A stretch of DNA of 64,000 bases. Origin: Mactromeris polynyma (Eukaryota > Mollusca > Bivalvia > Venerida > Mactridae). Location: positions 558,001-622,000 of the forward strand of contig JASFXZ010000004.1 of the NCBI GenBank assembly GCA_032209605.1, written 5' to 3'. The notes under the pieces were generated by a model that made no database searches, was not told the origin of the DNA, and was given only the letters and a program-made list of their open reading frames with translations. A program made the position numbers and the translations under genes. Shown in pieces: positions 25,794 to 38,500 of this stretch; the stretch's first letter is position 1; each line of letters begins with the position of its first letter.

Positions 25794-26341
25794 ATGTGTG
25801 AAAAACACAATAAACCATTTGAGTTCTTCTGTGAAGATGACAAAACATTAATCTGCAGTTCTTGTGCTATCTTAGATCACAGAAAATGTGATAAAGTTGT
25901 CGATATAGCAGCAGTGGCAGAGAAAGGTCAGTGCAATGAATTGCGAGAAAAGTTACAAACCGCAATAATAACGTCTAATCATGCAGTTGAAAACATAAAG
26001 GAAGCAGAAACCCATGTAAATAGCGACATTCAACGTATACCAGAACAGCTCAATATAATGAAGCAAACAATGAATGAAATATTTGATGACTTCGCAGAGA
26101 AGGTGACAAAGGACGCGGAAGGGTATCGGGTGTAGCAGACGGTCCATATGATCATGTGTTTGTAGGCAATAATTATACAAGGTCGTTAGTAGAGATTACT
26201 CCTGCAGGTCGTGTATTGACATCACATCAGGTAGGTATGTTTTATCCACGATATATCGCCGTGTCAAAGGACAGAAAAAGACTTGCTGTCTCTAATGCTG
26301 CAGTTGGAGCCGAAAAAATCAAACTATATCAAATACTCTGA
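25794..26341 (+). pseudogene. TRIM-like B-box protein, 3' half with internal deletion
   Basis: The frame opens with a second B-box: CEKHNKPFEFFCEDD, then CSSC and DHRKC, matching the CxxH...CxxC...CxxC...H pattern of type-2 B-boxes. A coiled-coil region follows (VAEKGQCNELREKL to DAEGYR). At 26133 the frame stops. A second frame, open through 26341, encodes VADGPYDHVFVGNNYT, then VEITPAGRVL and a C-terminus like the last blades of an NHL-type propeller. TRIM proteins normally have several hundred residues between coiled coil and C-terminal blades. An internal deletion with a frame change near 26120-26132 is therefore inferred. It continues the 5' half at 4696-4950. The gene is thus doubly broken and most likely non-functional in this allele. 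Confidence 0.65.
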
Positions 26342-29300
26342 AAATGAACGGGTATGACATTTTTGCTGTATTGTTTACAATATGTATTGAAAATTATGTA
26401 TGATTTGGTGAGCGAATGAATGAATACAATGAGATAAGACAAGTATGAAACCAGCAGTATGTGTAAATCCGTGAAAGTGACTTGGTGATTATTTCTGGGT
26501 AAGTACATTCGTAAGTACTACAATGTACAAGTCGTGAATTCAATTTTCATTCAAAATGTGATTTAATGCGAATCGTCTGTAAGCTACAATTTAATTACCG
26601 GTTCTTTTACCTTATTTATGTATGAGCTTTTTTCATTGCACTGGAATTTGAGAATAAAAGCTCTGTGGACGTTTTAGAGTTTAAGTTGGTTAGAAGACAA
26701 CACTCCTCATTCCGCATACCAATGGATGGCTTCCTCACTTTAAAATTCAATTCTATATTTCGGTTGGGATTCCAACAAGCAGGGGATATTAGACTTATAA
26801 CATGAAAACATGAAAACAGCGATCATGGAGACTCCTTCTGATTTATATATACAAGCGGTTTAAGTTTTCATGCGTTTTGCGTTAACATCATGCTTCGTTT
26901 ATTTGACGGAATGGGTATATGTTATGAGTTATGTTTATCATTGCTTAAATTATTATTCAAAATCTATGCTAAACTCGAATTGTGACGTTGATAGTTTTAT
27001 CTTATCATATATTAAAATTAATTTTCTCTTGTACATCACTGTCCACCAGACTTCTGCAATATCCGATAAGATTGTACAATGCGAAATCTCCAGAGCAACA
27101 CACTATTTAAAACGCTAATTTGACTGTTATTTAAATACCGATGAAATATCTTGAACATATTTAATTGAGAGTAAATTCTTAATGCAGAAACTATTGTTAT
27201 CGTCGTTGAAGAGAGGTTGTTGCTAAACAGAGGACAATTTTGCAGGTGTCGCATTCTTCTTCGTCCGTGTTTTGCTATGGTATAATATTCGTGCCTTATT
27301 ATATATGATCATATAGTGTCTTATAATTTTTGATAACCTGAATATGATTATGTCCAGTTACCGGAAACAATGTGTTTATGAAATATACGGTACATGACTG
27401 GGAGAGGCGATGCTCTACGATGAGATACGGTCCAATCTGGAGAATATAGTACGATCAAAGACTGATGTTAAGCTATGATATGTTCTCATCAATACAATAA
27501 TATACAATGCTGTTTGAGTGCGTTGGAAACGACATAGTAAAACACTGCACTGTGTAGTTATACCCGAACCGAATCTTAATGTGATATTTCAGCCACTGAC
27601 CGCACCAAAGCTACTAATAAGTTCACCCATTATTTATGTTTGTGATGTTATTTGTTTACCTGAAGCACATATTTCATTTCTCCTCGTGCTTTTTGTGTGT
27701 TTTGTCTGTTCCATTTCCGGCTCGACTTCTTTATTCATTTTATAAATTATGGCGGATTATTGGTAGATATGCGTATGACATTTATATTAGATAGATACTA
27801 CTATCAGCGTTATCACTGAACATCAAGCTCTGTATTTACATTGTGAAATTGCATATTTCGTTCAACTCCACGTGGATAATAATTGTATAATTTTGTGGTC
27901 GAATGTATTCAGTGTTTTATGTATAGCATGTTAACATGCAAGTTGAGTTTTACCCTCGTAAATTGTTATCATGACCTGATGTTTGACTGAAGTGATGTAC
28001 ATTAGAATAGTACACACAATATGATCTAACATATGTACAACACATACATACATATACAGTGTCATTAAAATGGAAGTAAGAATAAATCTTAGGATTGAAT
28101 ATCTATTATACGTAACAGAGTTGTTTCCCTTTTCATTTGTTGCTCACATCATACATGATCAAATGCATTCAGTGATATCAATATGTGTAAACGTGTGGGC
28201 AGGAAACAACAAATTAAAGTGTACTGTGATAGATACCATACATATTAAAGATAATATACTGATTTTAACCGTAACTTATTAATTGTTCGTTTATTACTGT
28301 ATTGTTTATTCAATATGTTTACATCTTAAGCTATTTATTAGCAAAACTACCCAATCCATTGGTATTTCTTTCATGAATTGTATTTTAAATATGCTTATTT
28401 TCGATTTCAATGCTTATGTTAATTTAAAATTGAGATAAAGAACATGTGTTTCTCTTTAAGTTACTTCATCCGTCATTTTAAACGTAGGAAAAGTATAGGC
28501 AATGTGTTTCCGTACCTCGGTTTGTCGTTGAGAAGGTTAAGTTGTTTTCCAGTGTCACAACTTAGCATTCAGTTAGCATATGATTATTTGTTTAGCACGA
28601 AGGAACATTATATTACGTGAAAGAGGACATTCCTTGATGTGTACATATTGTTGAAAGAGTCCCTTTAAAGCGTTGGCTCTGCAAACATATTTTTGATTAT
28701 TACTACCGGAGTGTCTTAAACGAAGGTATGTACAGTTTTGAAATGTCACTTAATATACTTTGTAGGACTAAAAATGAATTGCAGTGAGTGTATGGTCGTT
28801 ATTTAGAACAGCGTGATTTTTTTACCAATCTGTTGTTTACCGTGTCTCACTTTGTTTAATTAAGGGCACATTATAAGTAAATGACAATATGTGATTATTA
28901 CCTATGGGTGTTGCTAATTAATTCGACTAAAATAATTTGTAAATTACTGATAATATACGTTATACAATATTGTAACACGACACTGGATTCCAAGGAAGAT
29001 GGAACTCGCTTTTAACCATTGTGTTTGTTTTAACCATGAGTGGTTAGTGTGTTGTGTCATTGTCTCGCTTGTACTTATTGCTTATTTAGCAGCTTACGCT
29101 AACTACCTGAACATGGTACAATTTAGGTATATACAATTTGACACTGTATTATTTTGGCTTCATATTTCCTTTCAACAACATTTTGCTAATGGATATAACT
29201 AAACCACCGCACTTGTTTGACACCAAGGACTGTTAATAACTACAAACACTTTCTTATGAATATAAGTTTATTATAGAAATAAAAGACAAGATAAACATGC

Positions 29301-29800
29301 ATGAGAAAGACGATACATTTACAAAACGGATAATACTAAACAGATGACAAGTTATAACACAAGTATTGGAAGTTTTCGAATAGGATATGAAGTGTATTAA
29401 AATGGATCCGGAATTATTTAATTGTATTATTGTAGCATAATATTTTCAACGAGTAAAAAACAAGACTAACTACAATACACTGAATTTAGTTTGATACAAA
29501 TGTAGCGTAAGTGTATATATGTAAACACGGGAACTCAGTGGCTCCATAGTTGTCACGGTCATTCACTTTAAATCATTTGCCCTTCACACCACTGTGAAAG
29601 TAATTTATGTTCCAAAACTGTGTATATAATATTGTGGAAAATCTGAATAATCTGACATCTAAAATCAAATTATGTTCATTGCTTTCAAAAAATAAATGAA
29701 GTTATATAAAAAATAAAAAATGAATACATGTATCTACAATTTATCTACAATACATAACATAGCGAGGATCAATATGTACAGAAATCGTACCATTTATAAA

Positions 29801-29963
29801 CAGTAAACCCCAATAATAAGACAACCCTCATAACCCTTGAAAATTGTTCTTAATATTGAGGTTGAATAAAGTCCAAAACAATGAAACTGGACTTAAAACG
29901 TGTGTCCTGAATTTTGAGGTGGTCTTATTATTATTGAGGTGGTCATTAAGTGAGGTTCTACTG
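29801..29963. mobile_element. MITE with CAGTAAACC-type ends
   Basis: The left end CAGTAAACCCCAATAATAAG and the reverse complement of the right end (CAGTAGAACCTCACTTAATG) match, and the right end is followed by TA; the left flank is AA, probably mutated. The interior holds ATTATTGAGGTGGTC and matching complement words shared with the copies at 45910, 53338 and about 60834. Non-coding, Tc1/mariner-type. Confidence 0.65.
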
Positions 29964-31051
29964 TAGTTGTTTCATATGGTTGTATTTTATTTCTATTGTT
30001 TTATATTTTGTTATAAATGGAACGATTTGAAATATACGAAAAAAACTTTATACAAGTATGTACAATTATCACAAGTATACACATACATAACGCCATTTAC
30101 CCTGTGTAATAAATTGGCAAGAGCACTAGACACAGAAAAGTTACATTCAGCATAGATCACTCATATTAAACAAATACAAAGAACACAAATATACGGTTAT
30201 GAAATTATTAATAATTTGATGCATATTGTTCAGTTACTGTACACATGTCTATATTGTTTTGATGTGAACATTAAGTCCTCATTGGTATGATATCTTTAAT
30301 TATATGTGAATGTAAAAATACTACGTGAAAGAAAATTACAAACAATATATTACACTTGACCGATATGGTTCCTGTCAGCTGCCTTAAGTATCATTACATA
30401 CTTGTTTGTTGTTTGACACATTTATTATTGAGTTCATACCTACAGAATAATTTGTAATTTATTATAAATAACCCAATGTGTAATTTGATTCTACTGAAAG
30501 TAACACTTCAAACAAAGTACAGCAGACTTTAGTTAAATAGCATTCGAAAATAGGCAACGTAACAAACTGTTTTGTGATGTATCACATTCGCAATTATGCA
30601 TCTCAACTCAGTGAATTACCTCCCATTGTATGATGCTGTTCTGTTTTGATATTTACCATTTAGACACTGTCGGAAATTATATGAATATCATTTAAAACAA
30701 TGTTTTTCAATTTAATTTACAGGTGCTTCAGGGAAACAATATTTTTGGCAGCAGTTTTAAGTTTACATTACTGTTATACATATTCGGAAGTATAGCATGC
30801 ATGAATCCGAATCTTTAAATTATAATCAATGAAGACAGTATGATAACAAAATCAGTGACACATGGAAACGTATACAAACCTCTATTATATGAAATGTAAA
30901 GTGAGGTTTATTTTATGATTTTTAATGCATCAACTTTGATAAAACATATACACGGTGAAGTATGTCATGCTTGAAAGTGACCCTTACAATATGAAATATG
31001 AAAAAGCATTTTTTTATGATGTTTACTGTCTAAATAATATAACTACAATTG

Positions 31052-31259
31052 TATATGAGCGCCGCTATACGATTTCAGCAACCTCATGTGTCGTCACCAT
31101 GTACTAACTGTAAGCAATATTTGCCTCATATGGCAATATGAAAGCGAAGTGACCATATGGAGTAAATATTGATTTCAAATAGTGACATCACATGTTGCGT
31201 TTTCTTGAAATGACGTCACTTACAGAAGAGGTTGGAAATCATAGCAGCGCTCATATATA
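31052..31259. mobile_element. 208-bp inverted-repeat miniature element
   Basis: The left end TATATGAGCGCCGCTATACG and the reverse complement of the right end (TATATATGAGCGCTGCTATG) match over about 25 bp, and the ends abut TATA. The interior contains GCAATATTTGCC/GGCAATATG symmetry and CGTCAC words. No coding capacity. Confidence 0.7.
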
Positions 31260-32478
31260 CTCTAAAAAAATAAAAAGATAAAATAGATATTGATATGTTA
31301 TGCCTGTATAAAAGCAACTCAGATTGTTCTTGTATATATAAATTATTTATTTTAGTAACTAAAAAGCAAGAGGAGTTTATATAATAAATAAATGTTTGTA
31401 CCTGTGCAAAAAGGTATCCCTTACATCATATTCCAACAATGCATTATATAGAAGATGAACATGAAAAATAAAAACTAGTAAGTAAAAATGATTGAATATA
31501 ATATGTACATGTATAACATATTAAATGTGTTGTCATAGGTAACACATTAAGGAGCCACTATATGTTTACATAGTAGCAGTAACAAAAACAATACGATGCT
31601 TCGGTAGATAAAACACATTCATTATGGTTAGATTAATGTTTCAATCATAAATGTGTTTGTAATATCAATGAATTCAAATAGTGCTTGGCCTAGGAGAACA
31701 CCTTTTATTAATCATTGGTACTAAACATGCCTTCTTCTAAACATTACATGCTTTAAAGTCGCAAGAATTGTTCGTAACTGATATTTATTTCGATATGTAG
31801 AGTTAAACTAGTCAATTCGATCACAAAACTCTTAACATCGAGCAGTTAAAAGCAATGTTTGTACATTTTATTCTTCATGTCAAATTTAAACAAATGAAAC
31901 CAGCAATATCGCTTCGTATCGTACATGTAGACAATCCCGGTCGTTCAGACGATAAAACATCACAGAGGAACATCGAATTTACGAATTATTGGTGAGAAAA
32001 CATATACCAATACTTACCTGTCTGGACAGTTCACTTTGTCGCAAACGCATCACTCGGCGGTAAACACGTCGCACATTTGTTTACCTACATATACCCAATA
32101 CTACCTATAAACTACTAACCAAGGAGATACGAACGTTTTAAAACTGGAATCTCCATCATCAGATCATTCATGGGAAATAATATATGGTAGGATAACCTTA
32201 GGAATCTATAACAGCTTGACTGAAGAGCTGACAAAACAACATGGTACTGTTTGTACTGGTGTCTCCTCGATCTAGTTCAGCTGTTAAGTATCCTTGAATT
32301 GTATTGCATAAATTCTTCAAACAAATCAAGCGTATCTAAAACAAGTTTCCTTCTCTGACAAATTAAAAACATGGGGAACTACGATGGTATAATTTAAAAC
32401 GTTACTACCCAAAAACATACACATATATGGTTACCATTGTCACAAACTAAACACTTTAAGATCTAACTCTTTCCTTTG

Positions 32479-32591
32479 TTATTTTCTCGTAATATTTTCA
32501 TAATATGTATCGGTAACATCCAAGCTACTATATGTTGTCTCGCCAGCGTTACTGGGTTTAAATTGTTCATATAAAGATCCTTGTCCAGTGG
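32479..32591 (-). CDS. Receptor exon 6: ITAM and stop
   Basis: The exon follows ATTTGCTTTCAG, enters in phase 1 and ends at TAA (32479-32481). It encodes GSLYEQFKPSNAG, then TTYSSLDVTDTYYENITRK. YSSL-x6-YENI is a textbook ITAM spacing, and YENI also fits a Grb2-type YxN site. Confidence 0.75.
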
Positions 32592-35500
32592 CTGAAAGCA
32601 AATATTGATGAAATATTTAAATACGAAAATGTAAATAATTAAGAAAGTTTATTGTTATTAGTTCTTAAAGTATGTATATATACAATAAATGTGCACATGC
32701 GATTCCCATCGAAAACTCGATAGCAAATGAATGATTTGATTAATATAATAGATGATAATGTTTCATGGTTAACATATCTAATATTACACAGTTAATGCCA
32801 TTATTTTCAGACTCTATATCTTATTTCATTTTTAAAAAATAGCCATTTGATTGCACAATAAATAATCATTTAATTATTATGCTATTTGCGCAAATGAATA
32901 CAAATTACACATGTACATGAAAATACCTTCCCACATCGAACACGGGAAAATAACATTCTACAAAATATTAAGCACTAAGGAGATGCAAGCGTAAAAACGC
33001 ATGGTAATAGGGATACTCGAAAATGGTCTGGTTGACTATAAAGAACAACTAGGGAGAATTTAGGGACATTGTCTGTAAACAAATACATTCAGTAGACAAA
33101 ATAGAAAGGCTACATTAAAATGCACAACACACAAAGCGCAAGGAGATATGAACGATATGCATACAATCATGTACACAATTATAAACAAAAGAAATACGAA
33201 ACAAGTATCGATTATACGGGAAGATAGGAGTATCGCCTTTGCAGATGGAAGACAATGCAAATGTGAATGCATATACGTTAACATATGATTGTCCTTGAAA
33301 TGCACTAATGTGCTAACATCGACGGGACAACGTAAAATGTGTTGATGCTCGTCGTTTGAAATGTGAAAATATTAGTATGTAGGTTTCGGATTTATTATCA
33401 TATCAGTAGGCTTCGGATTTGTTATCATATCTATGTGTTTGCAGTTGTTTACGAATGCCTTTGAACAGCCAGTGAGTGTAATAACATTTAATATCAACTA
33501 CACGTTTCTTTGCTCTCATTGTGTTATTTATATAACAAAGAAATAGTTATTTTTACCTCCGCCCATTGTAATATATTCTTCATCCACTTCTTGTAAGTTC
33601 GTCTCTCTGTCTAACTGTTCGTATACAACTCTCTCATTTGCTCCAGTTGTGTCATGTACATTATCTGGACATACGACGAATAAGACAATTTGTGTTTGCA
33701 ACACGTTCGAGCAAACAATCATATTATAAATTGATAATAATATGTACTGTTATCACATACGTTCCTTTCTACAGGTGTAGAACTATTCCAAATATAGTTT
33801 AACAAATTGCAAAATACTTAAAGGCAATTGTACGATATTATGAAATTGAGAAAGCATTCCACATGGAAAGCAGCACTCAAACCAAACCCCCTTACAACAG
33901 GGTGGTGTGGACTTTGATCTTGGAAGATTTTCCAGTGCTTTAAGAAATGAATAAGGAAATGGACCAGGAAATGCCACAAACAAAACACACAAATGGCGCC
34001 ATGTGAAAATTTATATATACGATATGTGAAAAATAAGCAAACGGTAAAGGTGTGTTTAAATCGTGCATGAGAACCGCCAAATGTAGCGAGATTGCTGAAT
34101 AATTGTTGTTTAAAATACCTGCAATTGCCATCATCTGGGGGTATATTTGTGTTTACACTCTCTATTTCGTGTAATGCGAATCTTAGTACATATTTAAACA
34201 ACATGTACATTAAACTGATATCGTAGATGCTTCTGGTTATTTTTAATTTCCAGGGTTTAAACAAAAATTACAAAAAAACATATACGCATGCAATACTAAT
34301 GAAGCGTACAATACTTTGTTAACAAATGAGTCCACAGTGCACTATCACAGTAAACTGTTCGAAGGAGAGAAAGTGAGAATGAAGAAAATTTAGATAATTA
34401 TTTGTATATTTATTACCACTTTGATTTGGGAAGTTGGTTAAACTGACATGTTCTGCTCTGTGTACAGTTCCAAGCACTATCTCTCCTGTTTCATTGTGTC
34501 TGTGAATTCGACTGTAAAATACAATTGACTTTAGTGGGCACTATATGATTAGACTATATGTACATGGTGTCCTATCATGTATCAGCGAACAAACTTGGTG
34601 CTATAAACAAATCCAATTTTACGTCATTAATAAATTGAAATAATTCGGTCTGTAATTCTTAACCATAGTTATCATTGTTATTAAAATTTGCTTCGATGTC
34701 CTGGTTTACATTGTCATTCCTTCAATGTATTTCGTGATGGTACTTATACAAATAAAGTGTTATGCACAGGGTATTATTGTAATACAGAAGAACCTCTAAA
34801 ACAATGGCTTCTTTATAGCAAATATCTCTCTTCGAAAACCTTTTCAAGTTTTCTAAAATGAAATGATACTATAAACCAATCCAACCTCTATATAACAACA
34901 ACTTTCCGTAACCGCTCGAAAGTAACACTTTCAAAGTTCAGGAGAGGTTGAATTGTCTATGAATCCTTTACTAGATAACGGAATATGTCTTTGTTTAATT
35001 TATGACCCCTGTAGTATTTGAAAATGGACTAGTGTCTTTCAGGGGCTATCTTCAAATCAATCAGTTATTGTAAATCATTTCAATTATTGACAATTTGCAA
35101 ACATTGAACTTGTTTCTTATTATAAAATCATATCTTTAAGATAAAATGTACATATCACATAATGTTATTGTAATGTAAAACAATGTCTGCACCACAACAA
35201 AATGCAAACATACTGAACTGTCATTAGATGACAAAGTTCAACTCGTCAAGCTAATTAAATACATTTTATTTAAATGATCAATTTATTCTGCAATTTCGAT
35301 ATTGAAATGAATAGAAGTGTATTCATGTATTTTTGGTCAGATTTTCAAATTTAATGGTTTTCAGGATTTATGATACAGTTCACTACAGTACTGAACAAAA
35401 TATAGATCCAAATGTCCCCGTTTGAAAAAAAAACAATGCCAAATCTTGTACAGTTCTCAAAACCCCTTTAGCCCGGAAACCCCTTTAAACCGGACTTTTT

Positions 35501-38500
35501 TTCCGGTTCCGAGCTCGTCCGTTTTAAAGGGATTCCAATGTATGTGGGTAAACTATTTCTCCATCTTGAAAGCTATTTCATTAAACAATATGCAGGCGGA
35601 TTCGATTTTATTTCGAATAATACATAGTGTCAAATATATATACCGAGTATTCGGGTAGAAGGTTGTCGAATAAACGAAGTCCAACTTTACATACCGTTTT
35701 CTTACAACTTTAATTACTATAACACCAGCAACAATGAGGATTGCTATAAATAGACCTATGCCAACTCCGATTATCATTGCTATTACACCAAAGCTGTCTG
35801 TTTTACTGTTTGAGATTTCTGAAATATAAACAAGCAAAAACCGAATAAAATAAATCACAAAAGAAGAAGACATCAGAGAGAATAAAGTCATGTGAATAGA
35901 TTAGTCCTCAGCGAGAAATATATGCTTAACACGATTAAAATGCAACTGTTTTAATTAGGCTTCATTTTGTGCATGGTGTTAAATGGTACCAACTGTCACC
36001 AGTGTTAAAAATGTTGCTCAAAATGTATTGAAACTATTAACCAATAATTTATATTTCATGATTGAATGTTAGTGAATTAATATAGAACTATTTCTTCCTT
36101 AATGTCATGTTTTGAAGCAGACAATTTTTGGTTGCCTTATTAATGGCTTTAAGCATATACACGAACGTTGATGCGCAACATACATCATTTTGATACTCAT
36201 AACTGAATTCTGAACAATACTTCATTATGTTTCATGGTTTAATTGTGTTATAGGTATTGTCATAAATAATAGGAGGATGTATATGAATAATTGACTAGGG
36301 TCTATCTTAAACATGAGCTTTATTGATCAGGAAACCACAAGAAGGATCAGAGCAATAAATATAATCATATATAACATATAATACACACATGACACGCTTA
36401 AACTAGGTTTAAAATATGTTAAATTTTAACTTGACCATCCGGCAAACGTTTCAAGATATGTAAAACATTTTACTTGCCCATCATGCAAACGTTCCCTTCG
36501 TAACATTTACGACACCCATGCAGACAAGATCCTGTAAACTGGTCACATGTGATATTGACACAATTTGGGCTGCATTTGTTCTCGCACATGTCTCCATAGT
36601 AACCAATCTCACATCCATTCACACACGTCCCATTGGTATCATAGCAACGAGATCCTATTTTAGGTGTTGAACAGGTTTGGCTGCATGCATTTTCGCAAAA
36701 GTTACCATAGTGATGGTCTGTACAACCATATACACAGTGTGCTGTCTGCCAGTGACATTGTTCATATTTACAGTAAATGCTGCAATAATGTTGACAATGC
36801 GAACCATGAACCTTCGTAGACCGACAGCCATCAATACATGCACCGTCAAGTATAGCACATGTTGGAACATAATCGATAGTTTTACAGGACTGGGAACATG
36901 CTTTAGAGCAACCAGACGAATATTTTCCTTGTTGACACACCGTACATGCTCCATTATGTTGATCACATTCCAAACATGAGTATGCGCAGTTATTGTCACA
37001 TGTTCTGCCCCAATGACCGGCCTCGCAACCCAACGTACAATTACCAGTAATTGGGTCAAATGTAGTGCATTTAGTACAATAGTTTTGGTTCAACGGGAGA
37101 ACAAATTTTGTGTTGCATTTAGTGCATCTACCGAATCCACCATTTACGTGTGTTGTGCACTCTTCACAATTTGTATCCTGAACACCACAAGAGCAGCATG
37201 ATTTATCATGTACAAAATATTTCAAACTGGTACAAGCAGAACAATCATTGTCTACGCAGTTTTCATTTGTACACTCACAGTTATTGTTAACGTTACCAAA
37301 TCCTTGCTTACAAGAAATACAGTTCTCCCCACTGTCACAGTTACAATTGTGTGGGCACTTGCACTTATTACCATAGTAACCGTCTTTACAGCCGAACGTG
37401 CATTCCCCTGTATTATCATCACATGTAGAATTAAGGCAGTTCTGAGGACAGTCAAAGCTACATCTGTCATAATTGCTATATTTGTTTGCAACACAAACTG
37501 CACATTTATAGTAGTGGTAACGTTGACAAGACAAACATGTCGAGTGACACGGGCTGTTACACATACTGCCGGACATACCGTCAACACAACTTTGTAGACA
37601 GTAACCGTCTGATTTCCTACAGGGTGTTCCTGGTTGACAGCTTGAACATTCTATCTCACAATTTCCACCCCAACGACCAACGACACATTCAGTACACCTT
37701 GAGCTGCTTGTACATTGTGTACACGATGCTAGACAACGTTTACATTGATTGTTATACAGGTATGTACCTGCTTCACATGATGAACAACCTGTACTTCTGT
37801 CACATCTTGTACAATTTTGTCCACATTCAATGGTACAATTATCTCCATACATTCCATCTACACAAGATTTACATTGTCCACTTATATCGCAATCTTTACA
37901 GCTAGCTGCACATTCCTGCAGACATTGATTTTTACCATAAAATCCTTTTGTACAATATGTACACTCCGTGTTTGAGGTACAACTCACACATTTCTCTGGA
38001 CATTTTACACAGGCATGATTGTTGACATAGTAATCTTGGTAACTACAGCTACTACACATGTTATCATCAATACATGTGTCACAATCATTGGGACATATAT
38101 AACAATTACCGGACATCAGACGATATCCAGAATTGTTAACGTTACCAAATCCTTCCTTACAAGAAATACAGTTCTCCCCACTGTCACAGTTACAATTTTG
38201 TGGGCACTTGCACTTATTACCATAGTAACCGTCTTTACAGCCGAACGTGCATTCTCCTGTATTATCATCACATGTAGAATTTAGGCAGTTCTGAGGGCAG
38301 TCAGAGCTACAGCTGTAATAATGGTGATAATAATACGAAGTGTAGCCATATTTGTTTGCAACACACGCTGCACACATACGCTGGGAGGAACGGTCACACG
38401 ACAAACATGTCGAGTGACACGGGCTGTTACACATACTGCCGGACATACCGTCAACACAACTTTGTGGACAGTAACCGTCCCATTTCCTACAGGGTTTTCC

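Larger units (their letters stand above)
26342..32478. other. Non-coding region between the TRIM remnant and the receptor gene
   Basis: No supported exon on either strand. The right-hand part should contain the 3' untranslated region of the minus-strand receptor, which ends its coding at 32479; candidate AATAAA signals on the minus strand exist near 31347, but the true end cannot be fixed. Two miniature elements are listed separately. Confidence 0.5.

Noticed and set aside
34119..34134. A possible 16-base microexon (ATGATGGCAATTGCAG) between good splice signals in the receptor tail
   Set aside because: Its length shifts the phase: exons 4 and 5 agree only when joined directly. Including it breaks the frame at once.
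33818..34264. A 148-codon minus-strand frame in the receptor intron
   Set aside because: Composition is random and hydrophobic, it carries no motif, and part of it resembles a dispersed repeat also present near 27,650.
36430..36480. A second copy of CGTTTGCnnGATGGnCAAG just after receptor exon 2
   Set aside because: A 20-bp duplication of the exon end; it does not give a usable donor in the right phase and probably reflects local slippage.
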